From: Sporobacter sp963675425
GTDB taxonomy: Bacteria; Bacillota; Clostridia; Oscillospirales; Oscillospiraceae
Direction of reading: 5' to 3'
NCBI GenBank assembly: GCA_963675425.1
Contig: OY776214.1
Location: 2,852,001-2,916,000, forward strand
DNA length: 64,000 nt
The translations under genes and the position numbers were made by a program. Below, piece after piece: positions 42,592-50,636 of the stretch. Position 1 is the stretch's first letter, and each line of letters begins with the position of its first letter. Under the pieces are notes generated by a model that ran no database searches, was not told the DNA's origin, and saw only the letters and a program-made list of their open reading frames with translations.

Positions 42592-43920
42592 GTGAAAGTA
42601 TTATATAAATTTAGGTATGCCAAAACGGTTGCAACGATTTTGACCGCTATGACCCTCACGCTGCTTATCGGGACAAGCAGCTTCGCCCTTGCTTCAGGCG
42701 CTGATTCAGCCAGGGGTGCGGCAACCCGGTATGCGCAACAGGCAACCGGCGTGGATGTGACGCAGACAGGCGCCGACGGAAGAGACCGCGACGACGATAC
42801 GAGCGCGATTCAGGATGCGCTCAATCAATACGACAGCGTTTATATCCCCAAGGGCACGTACTACATAAACGTCGATAAGCGGCTCAAGCTGAAGTCCAAC
42901 CAAGTGCTGACGCTTGACGAGAACGCTGTATTACAGGCGTTGCCGACATCGAGCGGGGAATACGGCATTCTTCAGATTTTTAATGTTGAAAACGTTACGG
43001 TAACGGGCGGCCAGCTCGTCGGGGACCGCGCATCTCACAGCGGTTCGTCCGGCGAATGGGGCATGGGTATTTACATCCTGGACAGTGCCAGCATATCCAT
43101 TGAAAATGTTTCAATCCGAGACTGTTGGGGTGACGGGATTTACATCGGCGGCGATCATCCGTCCAAAAACGTCACTATAAACAGCGTTACAAGCGAAGGT
43201 AACAGAAGGCAGGGATTATCGATCACAAATGCCGAGCGGGTGGAGATCGTCAACAGCGAGTTCATCAATACGTACGGAACGCGTCCGGCTGCCGGTATCG
43301 ATATCGAGCCAAACGATGGGGAGACGGCCAAGAATATCAGCATTGAAGACACCATCTGTTCAGGCAATGAAGGAACGGGTTTGGATATCGTTGGATGGTG
43401 TGAGCGGATTTATGGCATAACGGTCTCCGGCTGCACAATCAGCAATAACGGCGAGTCGGGTATCCGGATCGTCAACGGCGAGCAGATGCATATCAATGAT
43501 ACGACCGTATCGGGCAATCAGACGGGTATTGCAATCCCGCGCGACGCCAACGACATTGAGTTTATCGATGTATCGGTCGAAGGTAACAGCTTTCGCGGTG
43601 TTTCTCTTATAACGACGGACCAAATCGGCAATACCACGAACATTGTCTTTGAATCTTGCTCATTAAAAAATAACAGCAAATATTCCGCCAACGAGCTCGA
43701 CGGCATTCGTATTGATAACTATGACGCTTCGGGCAAGATCAGCGAGGTATCGTTTAAGGGCTGCCGATTCGTCGACGACCAGTCGTCAAGAACGCAGCGG
43801 TACGGGCTGACGGTTGGCTTCAGTACAGGAATTTACGGCGTTGTGGTAGACAAGAGCTGTGTATTCAACGGTAATGTTACCGGTGGTTATCTGGGGGGCA
43901 ACGCGCTTACCGTGCAGTGA
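42592..43920 (+). CDS. Secreted right-handed beta-helix protein (pectate-lyase-superfamily)
   Basis: This encodes 442 residues. A signal peptide (hydrophobic core through TSSFALASG) precedes a Pectate_lyase_3-type domain (VDVTQTGADGRDRDDDTSAIQDAL near residue 55) and a run of parallel beta-helix coils (SISIENVSIRDCWGDGIYIGG and similar, residues 130-420). Proteins of this type bind, trim or depolymerise polysaccharides; catalytic residues are not identifiable by eye. The start is GTG with AAGGGG eight bases upstream. It is controlled by three c-di-GMP riboswitches and sits beside the polysaccharide genes, so a lyase or epimerase for that polymer is plausible. Confidence 0.85.
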   Translation: MKVLYKFRYAKTVATILTAMTLTLLIGTSSFALASGADSARGAATRYAQQATGVDVTQTGADGRDRDDDTSAIQDALNQYDSVYIPKGTYYINVDKRLKLKSNQVLTLDENAVLQALPTSSGEYGILQIFNVENVTVTGGQLVGDRASHSGSSGEWGMGIYILDSASISIENVSIRDCWGDGIYIGGDHPSKNVTINSVTSEGNRRQGLSITNAERVEIVNSEFINTYGTRPAAGIDIEPNDGETAKNISIEDTICSGNEGTGLDIVGWCERIYGITVSGCTISNNGESGIRIVNGEQMHINDTTVSGNQTGIAIPRDANDIEFIDVSVEGNSFRGVSLITTDQIGNTTNIVFESCSLKNNSKYSANELDGIRIDNYDASGKISEVSFKGCRFVDDQSSRTQRYGLTVGFSTGIYGVVVDKSCVFNGNVTGGYLGGNALTVQ

Positions 43921-43938
43921 CCGTCTGATGAGTTCTTA

Positions 43939-43974
43939 AAAAGCTTGCGGGGATACGTCGTATCCCCGCTTTTG
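43939..43974 (+). terminator. Terminator of the beta-helix gene
   Basis: GCGGGGATA pairs with TATCCCCGC around CGTCG, flanked by AAAAGC and CTTTT. Confidence 0.85.
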
Positions 43975-44137
43975 TTATGTGGTTGATTCATCCATTGTAT
44001 CGGTCTGATGCCGCGAAAAAACGTGATTTATGTTGAATTGTCTGGATATTATATGCATTTTGTGATAATATCAAGTGAAAAGCACTGTTTACTTTCGGGA
44101 TTTTGTAATGATTTAAGAAGGAAAAGCTCGAATACAT

Positions 44138-44173
44138 CTTACCGAAATGCCGCGGTTACGGCAGTCCGGTAAG
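44138..44173 (+). other. Hairpin in the leader of the tyrosine-kinase gene
   Basis: CTTACCG pairs with CGGTAAG with an inner stem TGCCG/CGGCA. It lies about 40 bases before the start codon and has no T-run, so it may affect RNA stability or translation. The rest of the gap from 43975 is AT-rich without a firm promoter. Confidence 0.45.
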
Positions 44174-44211
44174 CAGGACGCGTTTGCGTGCGTTTCAGTC
44201 TGATTGGGGCG

Positions 44212-45594
44212 ATGTCTGATATGAATTATCGTATTAACTTAAAAGAGACGCTAAAAAAGGTCGCAAAAAAAGGGTGGATCATCCTTTTACTTGTTGTAGT
44301 TTTTGCGGTTGGGGCACGTTTTATCAGCCAGAACTACATTGACAAGGAATACAAGGCGGAAACGACCATGTTCACCGGTAAGGAAGAGGGCGGGCAGACC
44401 AGCATCACCTTATCCGACCTGGAGGCTTCAAACAAGCTGATTATTGATTATACGGAAATAGCCAACTCCAAGCTCGTGATTAGCACGGTAATGGACAAAC
44501 TTGGTATTGATATGGATGTCAAGGATTTCAGGAAAGCCTTATCTCTCGAAACGATTGAAAATTCGCGTCTTTTCTCGCTGAGCTTTACGAATACAGACCC
44601 CGAGCTGGCGGCCGATGTGGCCAATGAAATGGCCCGGCAGCTGCTGGTTGCTGTAGCCGATATCGTCAATGTTGAAAATATCCGGATTATCGACGAGGCG
44701 CCAGTGCCGACGGAGCCCGTTTTTCCCAATGTCAATATTAACACCCTGCTTGCGGCTGTCATTGGCCTGGTCGGGGGTCTGTTGTTCGTCTATTTCAACG
44801 ACTTGTTCAGCGATTCGTTTGATACGCAGGAGAGCGTTGAACGGGAGTTGGAGATGGATGTCATCGCTATTATCCCTAAATATAAGGAAAAGAAAAATGC
44901 ATATAACAGAGGCCTGATAGCGCTCAACGAGCCGAATTCCTATTTAGCCGAAAGTTTTAAAATGCTTCGTACAAATATCAATTATATGAACAAGGAAACG
45001 GATAGCAAGGTCATTATGCTTACCAGCTCCGTCGCGTCGGAAGGGAAGACGACAACATGCTGCAATCTGGCCATTGCAATGGCACAGGAGCATAAAAAAG
45101 TGCTGCTTATTGACGGAGATTTAAGAAAGCCGAACCTTTTTAAAGTGTTCAAAATCAATATGCTGCCCGGACTGACGGACATCATTTACGGCAAGTACGC
45201 GCTCGAGGAAGCCGTCCAGCACGCTATCAACGTACCCGGCCTTGATATTTTGACATCAGGCCGGCATACATCGATGACGACGGAGCTGTTAGGTTCCGTG
45301 TCGTTTCGAAGGATCATTGATGACGCCCGGGCTAAGTACGATTATATTATCATTGACGCGCCGCCCGTTTTAAATGTATCAGATACCATTATTATCTCAA
45401 AGCTTGTAGATAAGGTTTTATTCGTCGTGGCGATGGAGAAGACGAACAGAGCGCTTGTGCGTGAAGCGAAAAAAGGACTCGACAAGGTCAGTGTTAAAAC
45501 CATGGGCATGATTCTGACGAACATGACGATCAATCCGCGCAGCTACTACTATGGCACAAGTAATAAACGCCGGGCGAGGCGGCATACATTTTAG
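44212..45594 (+). CDS. Polysaccharide co-polymerase/tyrosine kinase fusion (Wzz + BY-kinase)
   Basis: This encodes about 460 residues. Residues 5-190 are a Wzz/CapA-like domain with two membrane segments (residues 18-38 and about 170-192). A cytoplasmic BY-kinase follows, with Walker A SSVASEGKTTT near residue 273, Walker A-prime VLLIDGDLRKP near residue 299 and Walker B YIIIDAPP near residue 380. The tail RSYYYG provides tyrosines for autophosphorylation. The two parts are usually separate proteins in Firmicutes, so the fusion is Gram-negative-like. Starts at GTG 44188, ATG 44212 and ATG 44221 are all possible. It governs chain length and export of the polysaccharide. No tyrosine phosphatase is visible nearby. 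Confidence 0.9.
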   Translation: MSDMNYRINLKETLKKVAKKGWIILLLVVVFAVGARFISQNYIDKEYKAETTMFTGKEEGGQTSITLSDLEASNKLIIDYTEIANSKLVISTVMDKLGIDMDVKDFRKALSLETIENSRLFSLSFTNTDPELAADVANEMARQLLVAVADIVNVENIRIIDEAPVPTEPVFPNVNINTLLAAVIGLVGGLLFVYFNDLFSDSFDTQESVERELEMDVIAIIPKYKEKKNAYNRGLIALNEPNSYLAESFKMLRTNINYMNKETDSKVIMLTSSVASEGKTTTCCNLAIAMAQEHKKVLLIDGDLRKPNLFKVFKINMLPGLTDIIYGKYALEEAVQHAINVPGLDILTSGRHTSMTTELLGSVSFRRIIDDARAKYDYIIIDAPPVLNVSDTIIISKLVDKVLFVVAMEKTNRALVREAKKGLDKVSVKTMGMILTNMTINPRSYYYGTSNKRRARRHTF

Positions 45595-45651
45595 AAGATA
45601 AACTATTTTAATAATAATCAGGATAAACAATTTGAATCAGGGGGCATACAA

Positions 45652-45948
45652 ATGGCTGGCGATTTAACCGGTGAAAAACCAAAAGAACTCGAGCCCATTA
45701 ATATCAACGTGGAGTTCGTAAAGCAAAATGTCCGCAAATGCATGGAAGAGCTTGGCGCCTGCCAGTGCGATTTATGTTTTTCCAATGCCTGCGCCATCGT
45801 TCTCAATGAGCTGAAACCGAAATACGTCACGTCGGAAAAAGGCGCGCTGCTGTCGCAGATCTCCAATATAACGATGTCCAGTCAGGTAACATTAACAGCT
45901 GAGGTGACGAAAGCCGTCATGAAGGTTATGCAAAACCCACGTCATTAA
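45652..45948 (+). CDS. ComFB-family protein, possible cyclic-dinucleotide receptor
   Basis: This encodes 98 residues matching the late competence protein ComFB family, with the NVRKCMEELGACQCDLCFSNACAIVLNEL block (residues 27-55) containing four Cys, and KYVTSEKGAL near residue 61. Recent work on cyanobacterial and other ComFB proteins describes them as receptors of cyclic dinucleotides, so the closeness to three c-di-GMP riboswitches is suggestive. The ATG is preceded by a G-rich site (ATCAGGGGGC). It ends before a terminator at 45997. Binding is not shown by sequence alone. Confidence 0.82.
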   Translation: MAGDLTGEKPKELEPININVEFVKQNVRKCMEELGACQCDLCFSNACAIVLNELKPKYVTSEKGALLSQISNITMSSQVTLTAEVTKAVMKVMQNPRH

Positions 45949-45996
45949 CAGGCGTTTGTATTCAAATGCCGAATCTGACGAGAAACTGTTATAAGG

Positions 45997-46029
45997 CTTA
46001 CCCCTGCCGTCGGCGGGGGTAAGTATTTT
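45997..46029 (+). terminator. Terminator after comFB
   Basis: CTTACCCCTGCCG pairs with CGGCGGGGGTAAG around one base and is followed by a T-rich tail. It marks the end of the polysaccharide region. The following 180 bases up to the insertion sequence show nothing identifiable. Confidence 0.85.
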
Positions 46030-46210
46030 TATACAAATCGTGTCCTGTTTATAAGGAGCTGAACACAAAGCAGAAAAGGCCGTCGTTATAGGATGGTTAA
46101 TACGAGCACGCTTTAAAAGATTTAAGGTTGCAGGATAGCCATGCTCCGGATAAACAATTTCGATACGGATAATTTCGTAAAACTTAGCCGCTTGAATACG
46201 CTTGAAATTA

Positions 46211-48039
46211 AAAAGGGGCTGTAGCAAAACAAAAATTTGCTACAGCCCCCAATTAATGCCCAAAAGCCACTTGTTACAAGAAAAAAGATAGCCGCATGTG
46301 GAAAACTGGAGACGAGAATTTGGAGGCCGGCCTTAAACCTGCCACGTTGTGGAAAAGTATTCTGTTTTTTTGTTGTTAAGCTAAAAGTTTTTGGAACAGC
46401 TGTCGTCCAGTGCGATTTTTTTGAATCTTGTTGTGAAACTTGTTAATATCGTAGCCCATCGCCATCAGGAGCATTTCCGTCAGAACTTTATGGTTGCCGC
46501 GATGCAGGAACTGCCGGAAACGGTAATCCTGCTTGATGACCCCGAAGGCCCCCTCCGACTGAATAGAGCGGTTCATTCGAAGCAGAATGCCTTTCTCGCT
46601 AGTAATACGTATCAAAGATCGCTCGCGTTGCTCAATGAATCTTTTCGAGATATTGAGTGTTCTGTTACCCATCCCCCGGGCACATTTCTTTTTGTAGGGA
46701 CAGCCTTCACAATTTTCACACTCGTAGTAGGTAATATCGCTCTCAAAACCGGATTTGCTCTTCCGTTTACCAGTACGAACAACTCTAAGCTTTTTCCCGA
46801 CCTGACAGGTGTACTCGTCTAAATCAGCGTCATAGACCATGTTTTCACGGAGCGCCATGTCACTCTTGTATTTCTTTGTTTTTGAACGCTCGTAATTCTG
46901 AGGTTTGATGTAGCATTCAGTGGATTTCCCCTCGAAATATGTGTAATTCTCCTCGCTCTCATAGCCGGCGTCCGCCGTCACATCCGCATAGCTTCTGCCC
47001 AGATGCGCTTCCATATCTTCTAGAAGTGGGATGAGCGTAAGCTGATCACTGCGTTCGCTCGAAACAAGGGCGCCTGTTATGTACTCGCCTTCAACCCCAA
47101 GCTGAATATTGTAGCCCGGCTTCAGTTGCGCATTGCGCATATGGTCGTCCTTCATGTGCATAAACGTTGCGTCCGGATCGGTTTTGGAGAAGCTGTTGCG
47201 CCCGTTAAACGTCTCCTGATACCCGGCGTACTTTAATTTCCGGTCGAGAAGTCCCTGGAGAAGCTCTATGTCCCTCTGCAGCTCACTTTTCCGTTTACCC
47301 CTGCCGTATACGAACGGAGCCGTCACACTGCTTTGAAGCGCACAAAGCAATTCCTCTGGGGAGTCCGCTAAGATGCCGTACCTGGAACAGAGTTCTGGCG
47401 TCAGCTTTGCCAGCTTATCATGCAACCGGGTCTCATATTTCGTCGTGCTTTTCTTCCACACGAAGCTATATTTGTTTGCATTGGCCTCGATTTTTGTTCC
47501 GTCCACAAACAGGTGCTCAAATTTGATCTCTCCGTGCATCGACAGCTTTTCTACCAACTGATAGAAAAGTTCTTCCATACACTCCGGCAGTCTCTTGCTC
47601 CGAAAGCGTGCAATCTCGCTATGGTTCGGTGCTTTTTCTCCATTTAACAGCCAAATGAAATTGATGTCCCGTATGCAGGCCGAAGCGATGGCGCGGCTAG
47701 ATAAGATGCCCTGCATCATGGCATACACCAATATTTTCAGCATCGTGACGGGATTCGTTGCGGGGCGTCGACCTATGCGTTTGTATGCTCTCATTAGCGG
47801 GGTGTAATCCATCTCCTCCATAATTTCATCTAAGAGCCGCACACTGTCGTCCGCTGGTATTATCTTTTCCGCGACCATCTCGTCTATTTTCAGTTGCACA
47901 TTCCGTTTTTCCGTGCCATAATTGACACGGTATTTATTTTGTTTCACACCTAAATTATACCAAAACAGAGCCGTTGTGTCTGCTTTCGCAGTCACTTCGG
48001 CTCTGTTTTTTTTCGGGCTGTTTTGCTACAGCCCCTTTT
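46211..48039 (-). mobile_element. IS1182-family insertion sequence
   Basis: The element is bounded by perfect 20-base inverted repeats: AAAAGGGGCTGTAGCAAAAC at 46211-46230 and its complement at 48020-48039. It carries one transposase gene on the minus strand. The left end also forms a hairpin (46215-46250) that would terminate the transposase transcript. No clear target-site duplication is seen (ATTA on one side, ATAT on the other). The gene is intact, so the element may be active. Confidence 0.9.
46376..47995 (-). CDS. IS1182-family transposase
   Basis: This encodes 539 residues. It has the family N-terminal DUF772-like region (DYTPLMRAYKRIGRRPATNPVTMLKILVYAMMQG, residues 68-101). The DDE region has the first Asp in FVDGTKIEANANKY near residue 165 and TADAGYESEENYTYFEGK near residue 341. 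It ends with ENCEGCPYKKKCARG and RSIQSEGAFGVIKQDY near residue 495. It is full length. The start may lie further in, at the VKQNKYRVNYG segment, because the first 15 residues lack similarity to the rest. It catalyses movement of the surrounding element. Confidence 0.93.
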   Translation of the reverse strand: MTAKADTTALFWYNLGVKQNKYRVNYGTEKRNVQLKIDEMVAEKIIPADDSVRLLDEIMEEMDYTPLMRAYKRIGRRPATNPVTMLKILVYAMMQGILSSRAIASACIRDINFIWLLNGEKAPNHSEIARFRSKRLPECMEELFYQLVEKLSMHGEIKFEHLFVDGTKIEANANKYSFVWKKSTTKYETRLHDKLAKLTPELCSRYGILADSPEELLCALQSSVTAPFVYGRGKRKSELQRDIELLQGLLDRKLKYAGYQETFNGRNSFSKTDPDATFMHMKDDHMRNAQLKPGYNIQLGVEGEYITGALVSSERSDQLTLIPLLEDMEAHLGRSYADVTADAGYESEENYTYFEGKSTECYIKPQNYERSKTKKYKSDMALRENMVYDADLDEYTCQVGKKLRVVRTGKRKSKSGFESDITYYECENCEGCPYKKKCARGMGNRTLNISKRFIEQRERSLIRITSEKGILLRMNRSIQSEGAFGVIKQDYRFRQFLHRGNHKVLTEMLLMAMGYDINKFHNKIQKNRTGRQLFQKLLA

Positions 48040-48056
48040 ATATACTATGTGGTTTC

Positions 48057-50171
48057 TCAGAAGATGGAGACAGCAGCGATGACGCCGACAAAGACGATTG
48101 AAACGGTGGAAACCAGCTTGATGAGAATGTTGAGAGACGGGCCGGACGTGTCCTTGAACGGGTCGCCAACGGTGTCCCCGATGACGGCGGCCTTGTGACA
48201 GTCGGAACCCTTACCGCCGTGCTGTCCGCTCTCAATATATTTTTTGGCGTTATCCCACGCGCCGCCGGAATTAGACATGAAGACGGCTGTTGCAAAGCCG
48301 CAGACAGTTGTGCCGCCTAAAAGACCTACGACGCCTTCGACGCCTAAAATCAAGCCGGTGACGATGGGAACAATGACGGCCAGAAGGGAGGGCTTGATCA
48401 TTTCTTTGAGCGCGCCGCGCGTACACAGGTCAACGCAGGATTCGTAATCCGGGTCGGTTTTGCCCTCCATGATTCCTGCGATCTCGCGGAATTGGCGGCG
48501 GACCTCAATGACGATGGACTGGGCGGCCCGCTGTACGGCGCTCATCGTAAACGACGAGAACGTAAAGACGAGCATCGCGCCGATAAACATGCCGATGAGG
48601 ATAGACGGATTCGTAATGGACAGGTCTATAACTCTGTCACCCAGCTTTGTTTTGGCGACTTCAACGTAAGATACAAGCAGAGCCAGTGCCGTGAGAGCGG
48701 CCGAGCCGATGGCAAAGCCCTTGCCGGTAGCGGCCGTTGTGTTGCCAAGCGAGTCCAGCGCGTCGGTGCGTTCGCGGACTTCGTGGCCAAGGCCGCTCAT
48801 TTCAGCGATGCCGCCCGCGTTATCGGCTACAGGGCCGTATGCGTCTGTCGCCAGCGTGATGCCGAGCGTGGAGAGCATGCCGACAGCGGCAATACCGATA
48901 CCGTACAGGCCGTTGTTAAAGTGCAGGGCGTAATCGCCGCTGCCTGTGTTCAGGACGCCGCCGGCCGCAACGAAACTGACGATAACAGCGATGGCGATAA
49001 TGATGATCGGAGCGGCTGTGGACTGCATGCCCAGCGAGATGCCGCCGATGATCGTTGTGGCCGCGCCTGTCTCAGTTGCTGCGGCGAGGTTTTTCGTCGG
49101 TTTATAAGTATCGGAAGTGAAATACTCGGTGATATAACCGATCGCGCAGCCGGCCAGCAGGCCGCAGAAAATGGCGATCAGGATGCCCCACCAGTTGATG
49201 CCCTCAATGTCCTTCATAATAAAGTAGGTGAGGGGAATGGCTGCCACGGCTGCCAGCCCGGCGGCGATATACGTGCCGGTGCGCAGTGTTTTAAGCAGCT
49301 CTCTTTGAGTGGCTTTTTCGCCTGTGCGGATAAAGAATGTACCGATGACGGCGCAGATAATGCCTACGACGGCCAGCGCAATCGGCAGGAACATGCCGTT
49401 GAGGCCGTAGCCGGCGGCAGAGCCGATGGCAAAGGTAGCCAGAACTGATCCGACATAGGACTCGTACAGGTCGGCGCCCATACCGGCTACGTCACCGACG
49501 TTGTCGCCGACGTTATCGGCGATGGTAGCGGGATTTCGTGGGTCGTCCTCCGGAATACCGGCCTCGACCTTACCCACAAGGTCGGCACCGACATCGGCCG
49601 CTTTCGTAAAGATACCGCCGCCGACGCGCGCGAAAAGGGCGGCGGCCGAGGCGCCCATGCCGAACATGACCATGGTGGTCGCAATGGTTGAAGGGTCACA
49701 ATCGAATACATACCTTAATAAATGGAACCACGTCGTGATATCGAGGATGCCGAGGCCCACAACGGCAAAGCCCATCACGGAACCCGAGGAAAACGCAACC
49801 TTCAGGCCCTTATTCAGGCTTTCGCTGGCGGCCTGAGCCGTGCGAGAGTTGGCTGCTGTGGCGATTTTCATGCCGATGAAACCAGCCAGAGATGAATAAA
49901 TGCCGCCGGTCAAAAAGGCGAAGGGGACGAAGACGGACACAAGGCCTACGATCGCCAAAACGCCCAGGATGACCGCCATCACGATAAAGAAGATCGCGAC
50001 GCTCCTGTACTGACGTTTCAGATAGGCGTTAGCGCCCCGCCGGATAGCCGCAGCTATCTTGATCATGGTCGGGGTGCCTTCTGAGAAACGCATGACCTTT
50101 CGGCTCTGCAGAAAAGCAAAGCCCAAAGCTATGAGGCTGCCCAGAAAACCAATCCAGAAAAAATTCTCCAA
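48057..50171 (-). CDS. hppA: Membrane-bound proton/sodium-translocating pyrophosphatase
   Basis: This encodes 704 residues with about sixteen membrane segments. Catalytic blocks are DVGADLVGKVEAGIPEDDPRNPATIADNVGDNVGD (residues 193-227) and DALDSLGNTTAATGKG near residue 473. The Ala in GNTTAA is the mark of potassium-dependent enzymes. It hydrolyses pyrophosphate and pumps protons or sodium across the membrane; the ion cannot be decided by eye. Its promoter is at 50209-50237, with a palindrome above it. The end lies 18 bases from the insertion sequence, which has left the gene intact. A long antisense frame (48492-49448) is a shadow. Confidence 0.95.
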   Translation of the reverse strand: MENFFWIGFLGSLIALGFAFLQSRKVMRFSEGTPTMIKIAAAIRRGANAYLKRQYRSVAIFFIVMAVILGVLAIVGLVSVFVPFAFLTGGIYSSLAGFIGMKIATAANSRTAQAASESLNKGLKVAFSSGSVMGFAVVGLGILDITTWFHLLRYVFDCDPSTIATTMVMFGMGASAAALFARVGGGIFTKAADVGADLVGKVEAGIPEDDPRNPATIADNVGDNVGDVAGMGADLYESYVGSVLATFAIGSAAGYGLNGMFLPIALAVVGIICAVIGTFFIRTGEKATQRELLKTLRTGTYIAAGLAAVAAIPLTYFIMKDIEGINWWGILIAIFCGLLAGCAIGYITEYFTSDTYKPTKNLAAATETGAATTIIGGISLGMQSTAAPIIIIAIAVIVSFVAAGGVLNTGSGDYALHFNNGLYGIGIAAVGMLSTLGITLATDAYGPVADNAGGIAEMSGLGHEVRERTDALDSLGNTTAATGKGFAIGSAALTALALLVSYVEVAKTKLGDRVIDLSITNPSILIGMFIGAMLVFTFSSFTMSAVQRAAQSIVIEVRRQFREIAGIMEGKTDPDYESCVDLCTRGALKEMIKPSLLAVIVPIVTGLILGVEGVVGLLGGTTVCGFATAVFMSNSGGAWDNAKKYIESGQHGGKGSDCHKAAVIGDTVGDPFKDTSGPSLNILIKLVSTVSIVFVGVIAAVSIF

Positions 50172-50208
50172 AAACTTCAGCTCCTTAACAAGTATGACTG
50201 CTTGATCA

Positions 50209-50237
50209 ATTCTAACAATAACCTACTGCCTTTTCAA
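50209..50237 (-). promoter_or_regulatory. Promoter of hppA
   Basis: On the minus strand TTGAAA (50232-50237) and TAGAAT (50209-50214) are exactly 17 bases apart, 38 bases upstream of the ATG. Confidence 0.7.
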
Positions 50238-50246
50238 TAGTCGCGT

Positions 50247-50264
50247 ATTATTTTACAAAATAAT
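50247..50264. promoter_or_regulatory. ATTATTTT-AC-AAAATAAT palindrome upstream of hppA
   Basis: A perfect 18-base palindrome lies just upstream of the hppA -35 box, between hppA and the divergent P-type ATPase leader. A related 16-base palindrome is at 28385-28400. It is a possible operator; the regulator is unknown. Confidence 0.5.
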
Positions 50265-50321
50265 CTACCAATTCTTGATACAAATATACAAAAGATTCGA
50301 ATCATCAGCGTGTTTTATAGG

Positions 50322-50351
50322 TTGACAAAACAAACGGTTTGGGCATATAAT
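50322..50351 (+). promoter_or_regulatory. Promoter of the P-type ATPase gene
   Basis: TTGACA (50322-50327) and TATAAT (50346-50351) are 18 bases apart. Both boxes match consensus. They lie just ahead of the NiCo riboswitch. Confidence 0.8.
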
Positions 50352-50412
50352 ATATTGCGATCTCTTTGCACTGGCAGGCATTCCCGCAGGCGGGATGACG
50401 ACCACAGTACAA

Positions 50413-50499
50413 ACTGAGCAGGCTATGGGTTGTGTTTGGTCCATGAAGCCGGGCCGCCGAAGCGGCAACAGATGACATTTCACACATCTGTGGGACAGT
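50413..50499 (+). ncRNA. NiCo riboswitch (czcD motif)
   Basis: ACTGAGCAGGC, AGCCGGGCCGCC, GCGGCAACAGATGACA and CATCTGTGGGACAGT follow the NiCo aptamer order almost exactly. This aptamer senses cobalt or nickel and raises expression of metal exporters. Its last stem overlaps the 5' arm of a terminator ending at 50526, so metal binding should permit read-through. It precedes a P-type ATPase gene. Confidence 0.93.
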
Positions 50500-50526
50500 A
50501 ATTGTTTCACTAGGTGTGTTTTTTTA
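50481..50526 (+). terminator. Terminator of the NiCo riboswitch
   Basis: CACAC pairs with GTGTG, plus inner pairs GTG/CAC, followed by seven T. The CATCTG of the aptamer lies inside its 5' arm, giving a mutually exclusive fold. Confidence 0.7.
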
Positions 50527-50636
50527 TGGCTATAAGGCTGGAAAAAAAGCCCAAGTGACCTGGCCTGTAAATTCGCTGGTGTTCGGGATGAGGGATTACG
50601 GAAGTGCAAATACTCAAGTTGGAGGGACACTAATTA

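Noticed and set aside
45892..46227. 111-residue minus-strand frame running into the insertion sequence
   Set aside because: It overlaps comFB and a terminator on the other strand, has no ribosome site and resembles no family that I know.
48492..49448. 318-residue open frame antisense to hppA
   Set aside because: It has no ribosome site and low-complexity Asp/Gly/Arg content, and lies wholly inside a well-conserved gene on the other strand.
50341..50530. Manganese (yybP-ykoY) riboswitch or 6S RNA in front of the P-type ATPase
   Set aside because: The conserved blocks of those RNAs are missing, whereas the NiCo aptamer blocks are present in order.
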